A DNA stretch of 6,748 nucleotides from Candidatus Sulfotelmatobacter sp. Its GTDB lineage: Bacteria > Acidobacteriota > Terriglobia > Terriglobales > Acidobacteriaceae. Position numbers and translations under genes: made by a program. The stretch is taken from contig JASICF010000615.1 in assembly GCA_030044775.1 (NCBI GenBank), forward strand, positions 1 through 6,748, written 5' to 3'. Below, one piece after another: positions 1 to 6,748 of the stretch; the stretch's first letter is position 1; each line of letters opens with the position of its first letter. The notes under the pieces were generated by a model. That model saw only the letters and a list, made by a program, of their open reading frames with translations, ran no database searches and had not been told where the DNA came from.

Positions 1-602
1 TGCATCGCATTTTGAAAGACGTCTTCCGCGATTCGTCGGAAAGGCGCGAGGGGAGCGTGCCGGTCGGGGAGTCGTCAAACGTCGACGCATCTGCCCATGC
101 TTCGCCATGGTCGAAACGCGGCGACCACGCAGGGCATAACTCGCACGAGCCTCTGACCGGCCCGATTTCTGTCCAAGAACTGCACGAGATTGCGGAAGAG
201 TCGAGCCAATCGGAGCGACGCGCCGATGATGCCGAACGCGAGCTGATGGAGTGGAAGAAGGTGAAATTCATGCAGGATCGTGTCGGAGAAGAATTCGACA
301 GCCTGATCACCAGCGTGACCAGGTTCGGGTTCTTCGTCGAACTGACCGATCTCTTCGTTGAGGGTCTGGTTCCGCTCAACACGCTTACCGATGATATTTA
401 CACTTACCGCGAGAACACGCGGCAGATCATCGGTCAGCGCTATCGCCAGACCTACAGCCTTGGCCAGAAAATCCGCGTTTTGCTCGATCGAATCGACCCA
501 GTGGAAAAAAAGCTGCAGTTTGCAGTAATCGATGAAGTTTCCCACCGTCCGAACAAGCCATCTCGCGCGAAAGCGAAGCGCGGAGCGGGCCGCGCTAGAT
601 GA
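1..602 (+). CDS. rnr: Ribonuclease R, C-terminal part (5' end outside window)
   Basis: RNase R is a processive 3'-to-5' exoribonuclease that degrades structured RNA in the cytoplasm. Only the last 199 codons are here. The frame is open from base 3 and begins HRILKDVF, which matches the end of the RNB catalytic domain (family pattern YPDLxVHR), so the gene runs off the left edge and the TTG at 12 is not its start. SERRAD at about 210-227, followed by an ELMEWKK helix, is the conserved family segment before the S1 domain. The S1 RNA-binding domain spans about 282-540 and includes SVTRFGFFVEL and LFVEGLVPLNTL. A low-complexity Ser/Gly/His-rich stretch (about 30-170) sits between RNB and SERRAD and looks longer than in E. 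coli RNase R. The tail is short and basic (KAKRGAGRAR), as in many RNase R proteins. The stop TGA at 600-602 overlaps the next gene's ATG. The family call is secure; RNase II is less likely given the SERRAD and S1 pattern. Confidence 0.93.
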   Translation, partial: HRILKDVFRDSSERREGSVPVGESSNVDASAHASPWSKRGDHAGHNSHEPLTGPISVQELHEIAEESSQSERRADDAERELMEWKKVKFMQDRVGEEFDSLITSVTRFGFFVELTDLFVEGLVPLNTLTDDIYTYRENTRQIIGQRYRQTYSLGQKIRVLLDRIDPVEKKLQFAVIDEVSHRPNKPSRAKAKRGAGRAR

Positions 603-1876
603 TCGCCCCGGGCTTCGCTCACATAGTTACTGCCGCAATCATTGCTGTCAGCATCCTGCTGATGCTGCTTCGTTTGCGCGATATCCCTGAAGCGTACTGG
701 ATCTGCGGCGGCGTGTCGTTACTGCTGGTCCTGCGGTTAATTACCCCGCAGCTCGCAACGCATGCGGTCGGTAAGGCGCTGGACGTTTGCCTGTTCTTGA
801 TCGGCATGATGTTGCTCTCCGAGCTGGCCCGCGAACATGCAGTTTTCGACTGGCTCTCGTCAATTGCCGTCCGCAAAGCGAATGGATCATGCTTCCGCCT
901 GTTTGCCCTGGTGTATACCGTCGGGGCAATCGTTACGATCTTCATGTCGAACGACGCAACGGCGGTGGTTTTAACTCCCGCGATCCTCACCGCCGTGCGC
1001 AAAGCGAAAGTTCAGCCGCTTCCCTATTTGTTTACCTGCGCGTTCATCGCCAATGCCGCGTCGTTTCTTTTGCCGATCTCAAATCCAGCAAATCTCGTTG
1101 TCTTCCACGACGCTATGCCGCCGCTCGCCAAATGGATGATTGCCTTTGCCGTGCCCAGTCTGCTTTCGATCGGCGCGACCTTTCTAATTTTGCGGCTCTG
1201 GTTTAGAAGAGAGCTTTCCGAAAAAATCAAAGAGCAGCCGCAGAAAAAGCCCTTGAATGCCACCGGCAAGCTCGTGCTCGCCGGTGTGGCCGCGATGGTA
1301 GCGGCCTTGCTGACCGCTTCTTCCTTCGGCAATGACTTGGGGTTGCCAGCATGTCTTGCTGCTCTTGCAATCACGGCTGTCATTTGCACTAAGGAGCGCG
1401 CCAATCCTTTCGTTCTTGCCCGCGAAATCAGTTGGTCTACGCTCGTGTTCGTGATGGGCTTATTCGTAATGGTCGATGCGGCCGAGAATATCGGTGCGAT
1501 GCGCTATACGAAGGAATGGCTGGAGTGGGCGCAGCATCTGGCCCTCCCAGCTGGCGAGTTCGTGACTGGATTCGCCGTCGGCATCGCAAACAATCTAGTG
1601 AATAATCTTCCACTCGGATTGATCGCGGGAAGCACAGTTCATGCCGCACATGCGAATAACACCATCGCGACCGCCGTGCTCATCGGAGTCGATCTCGGAC
1701 CTAATCTTTCGATCACCGGATCTTTGGCGACGATCCTTTGGCTGATTGCCCTGCGTAAGGAAAAGTTGGATGTTGGTTTTTGGGATTTCCTGAAAATAGG
1801 CGTTGTGGCGATGCCGATCGCCTTGTTTGCCTCTTTGGGCAGCGCGATCCTGATGCAGCTGCTTCTGGCTCCTTAG
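599..1876 (+). CDS. arsB: ArsB-type arsenite/anion efflux membrane protein
   Basis: This is a 425-residue inner-membrane transporter of the ion transporter superfamily (ArsB/NhaD/CitM fold), close to the usual ArsB length of about 430. About ten or more hydrophobic segments are visible. Family motifs are FMSNDATAVVLTPAI (115-129), ANAASFLLPISNPANLVVF (151-169), NNLVNNLPLGL (331-341) and VDLGPNLSITGSLATILW (364-381). The last corresponds to the DLGP...GSLATLLW signature near the C-terminus of E. coli ArsB. A charged cytoplasmic loop (about 202-218) separates the two halves. ArsB expels arsenite or antimonite, driven by the membrane potential or by an ArsA ATPase. No arsR, arsC or arsA lies in the window, so the substrate is inferred from family only; another anion is possible. 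The start ATG at 599 overlaps the rnr stop as ATGA. A GGAG at 582-585 is rather distant for a ribosome binding site, so coupling to rnr translation is plausible. Confidence 0.8.
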   Translation: MIAPGFAHIVTAAIIAVSILLMLLRLRDIPEAYWICGGVSLLLVLRLITPQLATHAVGKALDVCLFLIGMMLLSELAREHAVFDWLSSIAVRKANGSCFRLFALVYTVGAIVTIFMSNDATAVVLTPAILTAVRKAKVQPLPYLFTCAFIANAASFLLPISNPANLVVFHDAMPPLAKWMIAFAVPSLLSIGATFLILRLWFRRELSEKIKEQPQKKPLNATGKLVLAGVAAMVAALLTASSFGNDLGLPACLAALAITAVICTKERANPFVLAREISWSTLVFVMGLFVMVDAAENIGAMRYTKEWLEWAQHLALPAGEFVTGFAVGIANNLVNNLPLGLIAGSTVHAAHANNTIATAVLIGVDLGPNLSITGSLATILWLIALRKEKLDVGFWDFLKIGVVAMPIALFASLGSAILMQLLLAP

Positions 1877-1943
1877 ACGCTTTCAGCAAAGATTATTTTC
1901 GAGAGAACTCCGCGATGTTAACCTAGCTCTCCGAATCCTGCTC

Positions 1944-3992
1944 ATGCCTCGCCGCTCTCAACCGTTGCGCATCGCCATAGACACCGGCGGCACGTTCACG
2001 GACTGCGTCTGGATTGACCGCACCAGCGGCGAACTGCGCATCTTGAAAGTATTCTCCACGCCCACCGATCCGTCGCAGGCAATTCTGGACGCGCTTGACA
2101 AGATTGCTCATGAAGGTGAATTCGTCATTCTGCATGGCACCACGGTAGGCACAAACTCGCTGCTTGAGCGCAAGGGCGCGCGGACTGCACTCGTAACGAC
2201 CGAGGGCTTCGAAGATGTCATTGAAATCGGCCGCCAGGCGCGCCCCAAGCTGTACGATTTTTTCTTCGACCGCGTCGAACCGTTGGTTCCGGCCGACCTC
2301 CGTTTCGGCGTGGAGGAGCGCGTAGCAAGCGACGGCGAGTTGCTGGGCGCGCCGGAGCCGGCTCAGCTGGAATCTTTAGCCTCGCGGATTGCGGCCAAGA
2401 AACCGGGGTCGATCGCAATCTCGTTGATCTTCTCTTTTGCGAATCCAAGAAACGAATTGGCGGTCACGCGCGCGCTTCGGCCGCTCCGAATTCCGCTCTC
2501 CGTCTCGCATGAAATCCTGCCGGAATTCCGCGAGTATGAGCGCACGTCGACGGTGGTCATTAACGCCTACTTGCAGCCGATCCTGAAGCGCTATCTCGAA
2601 AATCTGGAACGCCGAGTTCGGAATCCTCATATCTTCGTCATGCAGTCTAGCGGTGGCATTACGTCACTTGCATCGGCGGCGCGCGAACCCGTTCGCACGG
2701 TTCTCTCCGGACCCGCCGGGGGAGTTGTCGGCTCCGCGGCTGCGGCACGGCGCAGCGGATTCGAGCGCATCATCGCGTTCGATATGGGGGGTACTTCGAC
2801 CGACGTTTCTCTGGTTGAAGGCTGTCTGGCAATCTCGAGCCAAGCCGAAATTGCCGGTCTTCCCGTCGGCGTGCCCATGCTCGATATCCATACCGTAGGC
2901 GCCGGGGGAGGTTCGCTTGCCCGCTTCGATGCGGGTGGCGCGCTTCGCGTCGGTCCGGCATCCGCCGGTGCAGATCCGGGCCCTATCTGTTATGGCCGCG
3001 GCATGCAGCCAACCGTAACCGATGCCAATCTTTTGCTCGGCCGTCTCCAGCCCACCCGTTTCTTAGGCGGCGATTTTACGCTCGATTTCGATCGCACGCG
3101 GCGCGTTGCTGGCGAGTGGCTCAGGCGGGAAGGCAATCGGCTAACATTGGAAAACTTTGCCGAGGGCATGATTCGCGTGGTGAACACCACCATGGAGAAA
3201 GCCATTCGCGTCGTGTCGATTGAGCGCGGACGCGACCCCCGCGATTTCTCTCTGGTTGCTTTCGGCGGCGCTGGAGGCTTGCACGCCTGCGCTCTCGCCC
3301 GAGCGCTGCGCATCCCGACGGTTATCATCCCCGCCATGCCCGGCGCTCTTTCGGCTCTTGGAATCCTCGCCAGCGATGTTGTGAAGGATTATTCGCGCAC
3401 CATCTTGTTGGGCTGCACAGGCAGACTGCCGCTGGAAGCTTTGCAAAAAGAGTTCGCCAAACTGCAAGTGCGAGCGGAGCGGGATTTCCAGCGCGAGGCG
3501 TGGCGCGGGAAAATCCATTTTAAATACAGCGCCGACCTGCGCTATCTCGGCCAGGCATACGAATTAAATATTCCATTCAGTGGAACAATGTTAGCCGATT
3601 TTCATCGAGAACATCGGCGGCGCTACGGCTACGCCCATGCTACTCGGGAGGTTGAGCTCGTCACCGTGCGTCTGCGCGCCGCAGTCAAACCCACGTCAGA
3701 GGATGTCGAGAAGAGCGAACCTCCCGCAAGTGTCGCCAGGGCCTTTCACGAACGCAACCGAAAAGGAGGTTCGGGACGGGCGCGGATTGGCAAGCCTTCC
3801 GCATTCAGCACACCAGTTCTTTTCGACGGCAAGAAGCATTCGACCAGAGTGTATTTCCGCGACGACCTCCGGCCTGGCAAGAAATATAAGGGTCCAGCCA
3901 TAATTACCGAATACAGCGCCACGACGGTCATTCCACCGCGGAAATTGTTTCATCTCGATTCCGCCGGCAACCTGATTATCATGCTGAGCTGA
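1944..3992 (+). CDS. HyuA-family subunit (hydantoinase A / 5-oxoprolinase / acetone carboxylase beta type)
   Basis: This 682-residue cytoplasmic protein has the usual length for HyuA. The family uses an ATP-binding actin-like fold for ATP-dependent hydrolysis of hydantoins or 5-oxoproline, or for carboxylation of ketones. The N-terminal domain shows the phosphate loop DTGGTFTD (13-20) and HGTTVGTNSLLERKG (64-78). The second domain has LSGPAGGVVG (254-263), FDMGGTSTDVSL (279-290), HTVGAGGGS (316-324), GPASAGADPGPICYGRG (337-353) and TVTDANLLLGR (357-367). ERGRDPRDFSLVAFGGAGG (427-445) follows, and a C-terminal domain ends with ATTVIPP (659-665). All expected motifs are present, so it looks intact. 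The exact substrate cannot be read from sequence. HyuA normally works with HyuB, usually encoded next door; the genes on both sides here are unrelated. The ATG at 1944 has no clear Shine-Dalgarno sequence, but its frame contains no other good upstream start. A weak TGTTAACCT at 1916-1924 could be an extended -10 for it. Confidence 0.88.
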   Translation: MPRRSQPLRIAIDTGGTFTDCVWIDRTSGELRILKVFSTPTDPSQAILDALDKIAHEGEFVILHGTTVGTNSLLERKGARTALVTTEGFEDVIEIGRQARPKLYDFFFDRVEPLVPADLRFGVEERVASDGELLGAPEPAQLESLASRIAAKKPGSIAISLIFSFANPRNELAVTRALRPLRIPLSVSHEILPEFREYERTSTVVINAYLQPILKRYLENLERRVRNPHIFVMQSSGGITSLASAAREPVRTVLSGPAGGVVGSAAAARRSGFERIIAFDMGGTSTDVSLVEGCLAISSQAEIAGLPVGVPMLDIHTVGAGGGSLARFDAGGALRVGPASAGADPGPICYGRGMQPTVTDANLLLGRLQPTRFLGGDFTLDFDRTRRVAGEWLRREGNRLTLENFAEGMIRVVNTTMEKAIRVVSIERGRDPRDFSLVAFGGAGGLHACALARALRIPTVIIPAMPGALSALGILASDVVKDYSRTILLGCTGRLPLEALQKEFAKLQVRAERDFQREAWRGKIHFKYSADLRYLGQAYELNIPFSGTMLADFHREHRRRYGYAHATREVELVTVRLRAAVKPTSEDVEKSEPPASVARAFHERNRKGGSGRARIGKPSAFSTPVLFDGKKHSTRVYFRDDLRPGKKYKGPAIITEYSATTVIPPRKLFHLDSAGNLIIMLS

Positions 3993-3998
3993 TTCGCG

Positions 3999-4033
3999 TG
4001 GCGCGGCTTCGGCTTGTTTTAAAGCTTGCGCCA
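3999..4033 (+). repeat. Inverted repeat after the HyuA-type gene, possible weak terminator
   Basis: TGGCGC (3999-4004) is exactly reverse-complementary to GCGCCA (4028-4033). Inside it, GCTT (4006-4009) can pair with AAGC (4022-4025), with a G-U pair and a one-base bulge between the two stems. It starts 7 bases after the HyuA stop. The only T run (4017-4020) falls in the loop, not after the stem, so it does not fit a standard intrinsic terminator. A smaller GC-TTCG-GC hairpin (4006-4013) shortly before that T run is an alternative fold. Either may end or slow transcription before the regulator promoter. Confidence 0.35.
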
Positions 4034-4040
4034 TCTCGAT

Positions 4041-4049
4041 TGTTACAAT
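4041..4049 (+). promoter_or_regulatory. Candidate extended -10 box upstream of the response regulator
   Basis: TGTTACAAT contains the extended -10 dinucleotide TG, one base, then TACAAT, which differs from the sigma-70 consensus TATAAT at one position. I see no good -35 at 16-18 bases upstream, which extended -10 promoters can tolerate. Transcription would start near 4056, giving a leader of about 60 bases before the GTG at 4119. It lies in the gap after the HyuA stop, where a promoter for the two-component pair is expected. This is a consensus match by eye only. Confidence 0.35.
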
Positions 4050-4104
4050 CCGATGAAAAGTGACTTCCCGCTACTGGAACCATGTTCGACGGCCTGCAGC
4101 CTTC

Positions 4105-4112
4105 GTTACAAT
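4105..4112 (+). promoter_or_regulatory. Second GTTACAAT copy, candidate -10 box at the regulator start codon
   Basis: GTTACAAT is repeated exactly from 4042-4049, 63 bases downstream. TACAAT (4107-4112) ends six bases before the GTG at 4119, so a transcript initiated here would begin at or about the start codon and be leaderless. No convincing -35 is visible; TTCGAC at 4085-4090 has the right spacing (16 bases) but a poor match. The box could be a true promoter, one half of a repeated operator site, or chance. Confidence 0.3.
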
Positions 4113-4118
4113 GAGAGC

Positions 4119-4811
4119 GTGAAGCCGAGCATCTTTGTCGTCGAGGACGATCCGGATATTTCCCGTCTCGTCCGTCATCACCTGGAGAACGAGGGTTTTG
4201 CAGTTCGCATGTATGCCGCCGGATCGAATGTGATCGCCGATGCGGAGCGGCAGCGACCGGCTCTGTTTGTGCTCGATATCATGGTCCCCGGGAAAGACGG
4301 TCTCGAACTGTGCCGCACGGTCCGCCAGACTCCCGGGCTGGCGTCGGTGCCGGTTATTTTCCTTACGGCGAAAAGCAGCGAGGCCGACCGTGTCCTCGGT
4401 CTCGAACTCGGAGCTGACGACTACATCGCGAAACCCTTCAGTCCGCGAGAACTCGTGGCCCGTGTTAAGGCAGTGCTTCGCCGCTTCGAGCGCCCTCTTC
4501 CTGCCAGCCCGTTCACGGTGGGCGAAATCATCATCGACCCTGCCGCCATGATCCTCACTGTGCGTGGTGAAACAGTCCCCACCACCGCCACGGAATTTCG
4601 CCTGCTTGATTATTTTGCCCGCCATCTAGGCCGGGTCTTCTCGCGCGATCACCTCCTCGATTCCGTGTGGCGCGACACGTCCTACGTGACTCCTCGATCC
4701 GTCGACGTTTATGTCCGCCGCATTCGCGAAAAAATCGAGCCGGATCCGGAGAATCCGCGCTATCTTAAGACCGTGCGCGGCGCGGGCTATCGCTTCGAAG
4801 CCCCAAAATAG
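4119..4811 (+). CDS. PhoB/OmpR-family response regulator (receiver + winged helix)
   Basis: This 230-residue cytoplasmic transcription factor is activated by phosphotransfer from a histidine kinase. The receiver domain (about 3-122) has the acidic pair E9/D10, phosphoacceptor D53 in FVLDIMVPGKDG, T83 in IFLTAK and K105 in YIAKPFSP. The OmpR-type winged helix (about 132-228) has a recognition helix near 191-206 (TPRSVDVYVRRIREKI) and the wing motif GAGYRF. D53, T83 and K105 are at the same positions as in PhoB-type proteins, and the next gene is a PhoR-like kinase, so phosphate control is likely but not shown. I chose GTG at 4119 because homology starts at once (KPSIFVVEDD). The frame continues upstream to an ATG at 4053 and a TTG at 4026, but those residues resemble no receiver domain and cover the likely promoter. 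No strong Shine-Dalgarno sequence precedes the GTG. Confidence 0.9.
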   Translation: MKPSIFVVEDDPDISRLVRHHLENEGFAVRMYAAGSNVIADAERQRPALFVLDIMVPGKDGLELCRTVRQTPGLASVPVIFLTAKSSEADRVLGLELGADDYIAKPFSPRELVARVKAVLRRFERPLPASPFTVGEIIIDPAAMILTVRGETVPTTATEFRLLDYFARHLGRVFSRDHLLDSVWRDTSYVTPRSVDVYVRRIREKIEPDPENPRYLKTVRGAGYRFEAPK

Positions 4812-4854
4812 GCAAGCGCCGGCGACAATCGCTACTTGTGAAGGCGTCCTGGGC

Positions 4855-4870
4855 GTGAGACTCACGTGAG
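4855..4870 (+). repeat. GTGAG/CTCAC palindrome covering the kinase start codon
   Basis: GTGAG (4855-4859), CTCAC (4861-4865) and GTGAG (4866-4870) lie back to back. CTCACGTGAG (4861-4870) is a perfect 10-base palindrome and includes the GTG start at 4866. The first two units could form a very small RNA hairpin, with too short a loop to be stable alone. CTCAC could pair with either flanking GTGAG. It may be a protein-binding site, a translational control element, or chance. Confidence 0.4.
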
Positions 4871-6641
4871 AAATCGGATTTTTTTCAAGTTGCTGGCGGC
4901 CTTTGTGGTTGTGATCGTCGCGGCCGCCGTTGCCTTCGATGTGATGATCGGCGGCGCCTGGGAGGCTTCGCTGCGCACCGAAATCCAGCGCAATCTTATC
5001 CAGAAAACGAAACTGCTTGCCCACCGTGTGGAAGCCGACCGAAGCCACTCCCTGGCGGATATTGCCGCCCAGGAGGGACAAGCCGCCGGCGCTCGCGTCA
5101 CCGTGATCGATTCTGCGGGTAAGGTGCTGGCCGATTCGGAGGCTGCACCCTTCGACCTTCAGAGTGCGGCATCCTGGCCGGAATTTAAAGCGGCACTTTC
5201 CGGGAACATCGGCATCGCCGAGCGGCGCAGCGCAACGATAGGAACTCCCTTTCTTTTTACGGCGGTTCCCATCTCCGGCGGTGCGGTTCGACTCGCTTAT
5301 CCGCTGTCGGACGTGGAAGCGATCTCGGCGAAGGTCCGCCGCCGGTTAGCCTCGGCTTCAACCGTTGCTTTCTTGCTGGCGCTTCTCGTCGCCGCGTTTG
5401 CTTCGCGCTGGAGCGCTCGGCGCCTGGAGCGCATCGTCGACGTGGCGGCGCGCATTGCAGATGGCGATCTTCAGGCACGGGTTCACGAAACTTCGCAAGA
5501 TGAAATAGGCCGGGTCGCCGGCGCCATCGACAAGACCGCCCGTCGCGTCGAGCACAGCTTTGCCGCTGTCCAGTCGAGCCAGCGGCAACTCGAAACCTTG
5601 CTCAACAGCATGCAGGATGCCGTCGTCGCGGTGAGCGCCGACGGCCTTGTGCAGTGGGCGAACCGGCCCATGAACCGGCTTGTTCCGCAAGGCACCCGCT
5701 TGCAGCAGCCGGTTGTCGAAACCATCCGTGATCCCGACTTTCTGACAGCCGTCAAAGAGGCTACCCACTCCCGAGAAGTGAAAACCGGGCGTGCGACCTC
5801 CATCGTTCCCGGCCGCGCGTTCGATGTAACCGCCGCCCCTCTGCCCGATGGCGGCGCAGTCGCCGTGCTGCGCGATCTTACCGAAACCGAACGCGTGGAA
5901 AAAACCCGCCGCGATTTCATCGCCAATGTTTCTCACGAGCTGCGCACACCGCTTACTTCGATTCAAGGCTATGCCGAGACTTTGCTCGACGGCGCACCGG
6001 AGAACGGCGCTCCCACGCGCGAGTTTCTGGAAATTATTCGCAAAAACTCCGCCCGTATGTCGCGCCTTACCGAGGATCTGCTGACCCTTGCCCGAGTCGA
6101 ATCCGGCGAGACTCGCTTCGACGCCGAATCCGTTCCGCCCGCGGAACTTCTTCACGACGCCGAAGAGAATTTTCGGGAGATCGCCCGCACCCATGGCATC
6201 GAACTGAAAATTCAGGATTCGTCCGCAGCGGGCTCGTCCGGCAACGGCTCGTCCAGCCTCTCAAACCATGATTCGCCCACTCAAAATTTGCCTCGCGTCC
6301 TGGCCGATCGTGAAGCCATTCACCAGGTTTTTTCCAACTTGATTGACAACGCCATGAAATACGGCGCCGCCGGCGGACGAATTGTGCTCGGCGCTCGCGC
6401 CGTCCCTCACGCCGTAGAATTTTTTGTGCAGGATTTCGGTGCTGGCATTCCTTCCGAACACTTGCCCCGTCTTTTCGAACGCTTCTACCGCGTCGATAAA
6501 GCCCGCTCCCGTGAATCCGGCGGCACGGGTCTCGGTCTCGCTATCGCGAAACACATCATGCTTGCCCATGGCGGATCGATTCGGGCCGAAAGTGAACTCG
6601 CCCATGGATCGAAGTTCCTGTTCAGGTTGCCGATTGCGTAG
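4866..6641 (+). CDS. PhoR-like membrane sensor histidine kinase
   Basis: This 591-residue inner-membrane kinase lies 54 bases downstream of the response regulator and is probably its partner. Order: short basic N-terminus, TM1 (about 9-29), an extracytoplasmic region (about 30-158) resembling the PAS-like/Cache sensor of PhoR-type kinases (VTVIDSAGKVLADSE, 78-92), TM2 (about 162-180), HAMP (about 180-233), PAS (about 240-340), HisKA with phosphoacceptor H357 in FIANVSHELRTPLTSIQGY, and HATPase_c. The ATPase shows the N box NLIDNAMKYG (N495), G1 box DFGAGIP (523-529), F box LFERFYR and G2 box GGTGLGLA (552-559). All catalytic motifs are intact. Residues about 450-476 form a Ser/Gly/Asn-rich insertion early in the ATPase domain. 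The GTG start gives a good membrane-anchor N-terminus (MRNRIFFKLL) and sits within a palindrome; no clear Shine-Dalgarno sequence is present. The signal is unproven; PhoR-like phosphate sensing is inferred from architecture. Confidence 0.9.
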   Translation: MRNRIFFKLLAAFVVVIVAAAVAFDVMIGGAWEASLRTEIQRNLIQKTKLLAHRVEADRSHSLADIAAQEGQAAGARVTVIDSAGKVLADSEAAPFDLQSAASWPEFKAALSGNIGIAERRSATIGTPFLFTAVPISGGAVRLAYPLSDVEAISAKVRRRLASASTVAFLLALLVAAFASRWSARRLERIVDVAARIADGDLQARVHETSQDEIGRVAGAIDKTARRVEHSFAAVQSSQRQLETLLNSMQDAVVAVSADGLVQWANRPMNRLVPQGTRLQQPVVETIRDPDFLTAVKEATHSREVKTGRATSIVPGRAFDVTAAPLPDGGAVAVLRDLTETERVEKTRRDFIANVSHELRTPLTSIQGYAETLLDGAPENGAPTREFLEIIRKNSARMSRLTEDLLTLARVESGETRFDAESVPPAELLHDAEENFREIARTHGIELKIQDSSAAGSSGNGSSSLSNHDSPTQNLPRVLADREAIHQVFSNLIDNAMKYGAAGGRIVLGARAVPHAVEFFVQDFGAGIPSEHLPRLFERFYRVDKARSRESGGTGLGLAIAKHIMLAHGGSIRAESELAHGSKFLFRLPIA

Positions 6642-6748
6642 ACTGTTTCGCTGGCGCTATCGAGCGGCGTTGTCTCACTTTGGAAGTTACCTTGGGAATC
6701 GCAGGCAGGTCACAAACGCAAGTCGGAACCCGCTTCGGTGTTAACATC
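6642..6748. other. Downstream non-coding end of window
   Basis: No gene, clear hairpin terminator or Pho-box-like repeat is seen in these 107 bases after the kinase stop. The last bases contain TGTTAACAT (6739-6747), which resembles the extended -10 box at 4041-4049 and might belong to a promoter for the next gene beyond the window, but no matching -35 is visible. Confidence 0.4.

Noticed and set aside
12..14. TTG at 12 as the start of the first gene
   Set aside because: The frame is open to the window edge and the residues before it (HRI) continue the RNase R RNB-domain pattern, so the gene begins outside the window.
75..545. Minus-strand open frame (156 codons) opposite RNase R
   Set aside because: Antisense to the S1 domain coding region and without recognisable motifs.
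4026..4118. N-terminal extension of the response regulator from TTG 4026 or ATG 4053
   Set aside because: The extra residues do not resemble a receiver domain, and they overlap the candidate promoter boxes; family homology begins right at GTG 4119.
4071..4625. Minus-strand open frame (184 codons) opposite the response regulator
   Set aside because: Antisense to a complete receiver/winged-helix gene, with no domain motifs of its own.
4879..4885. Run of seven T near the kinase start as a phase-variation or slippage site
   Set aside because: The run is short and simply encodes Ile-Phe-Phe in an intact frame; nothing else suggests frameshifting.
5358..6194. Long minus-strand open frame (278 codons) opposite the kinase
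   Set aside because: It lies fully antisense to a motif-complete kinase and shows no recognisable domain; such frames are common opposite GC-rich genes.
6642..6748. Pho box downstream of the kinase, as support for a phosphate regulon
   Set aside because: No paired CTGTCAT-like repeats at 11-base spacing are visible.

Overview
The window is ordinary-looking bacterial chromosome, moderately GC-rich and densely coded, with all five genes on the + strand. I see no mobile element, CRISPR array, tRNA or rRNA. The taxonomic guess is inference from style only: soil-type Acidobacteriota (Terriglobia-like), based on the protein flavour, the GTG starts with poor Shine-Dalgarno signals and the TACAAT-type -10 boxes. 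I cannot verify it without a search.

Layout: (1) positions 1-602 hold the C-terminal end of RNase R (rnr), whose catalytic part lies upstream of the window. (2) 599-1876 is an ArsB-type membrane pump that starts inside the rnr stop codon (ATGA overlap). (3) 1944-3992 is a complete HyuA-type subunit (hydantoinase A / 5-oxoprolinase / acetone carboxylase beta family) with no HyuB partner next to it. (4) A 126-base gap holds an inverted repeat and two copies of GTTACAAT that look like -10 boxes. (5) 4119-4811 is a PhoB/OmpR-type response regulator. (6) 4866-6641 is its probable partner, a PhoR-like membrane histidine kinase with an extracytoplasmic sensor domain, HAMP, PAS, HisKA and HATPase_c. 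(7) The last 107 bases hold no gene that I can support.

How the genes work together: the response regulator and the kinase form a two-component pair by position and architecture, and phosphate sensing is the most likely role by resemblance. The first three genes share no obvious pathway. rnr and the pump are probably translationally coupled. HyuA is an orphan here.

I found no convincing new system. The points most worth a second look are the partnerless HyuA, the tandem GTTACAAT boxes that would make the regulator mRNA nearly or fully leaderless, the Ser/Gly-rich insertion in the kinase ATPase domain, and the palindrome that contains the kinase start codon.
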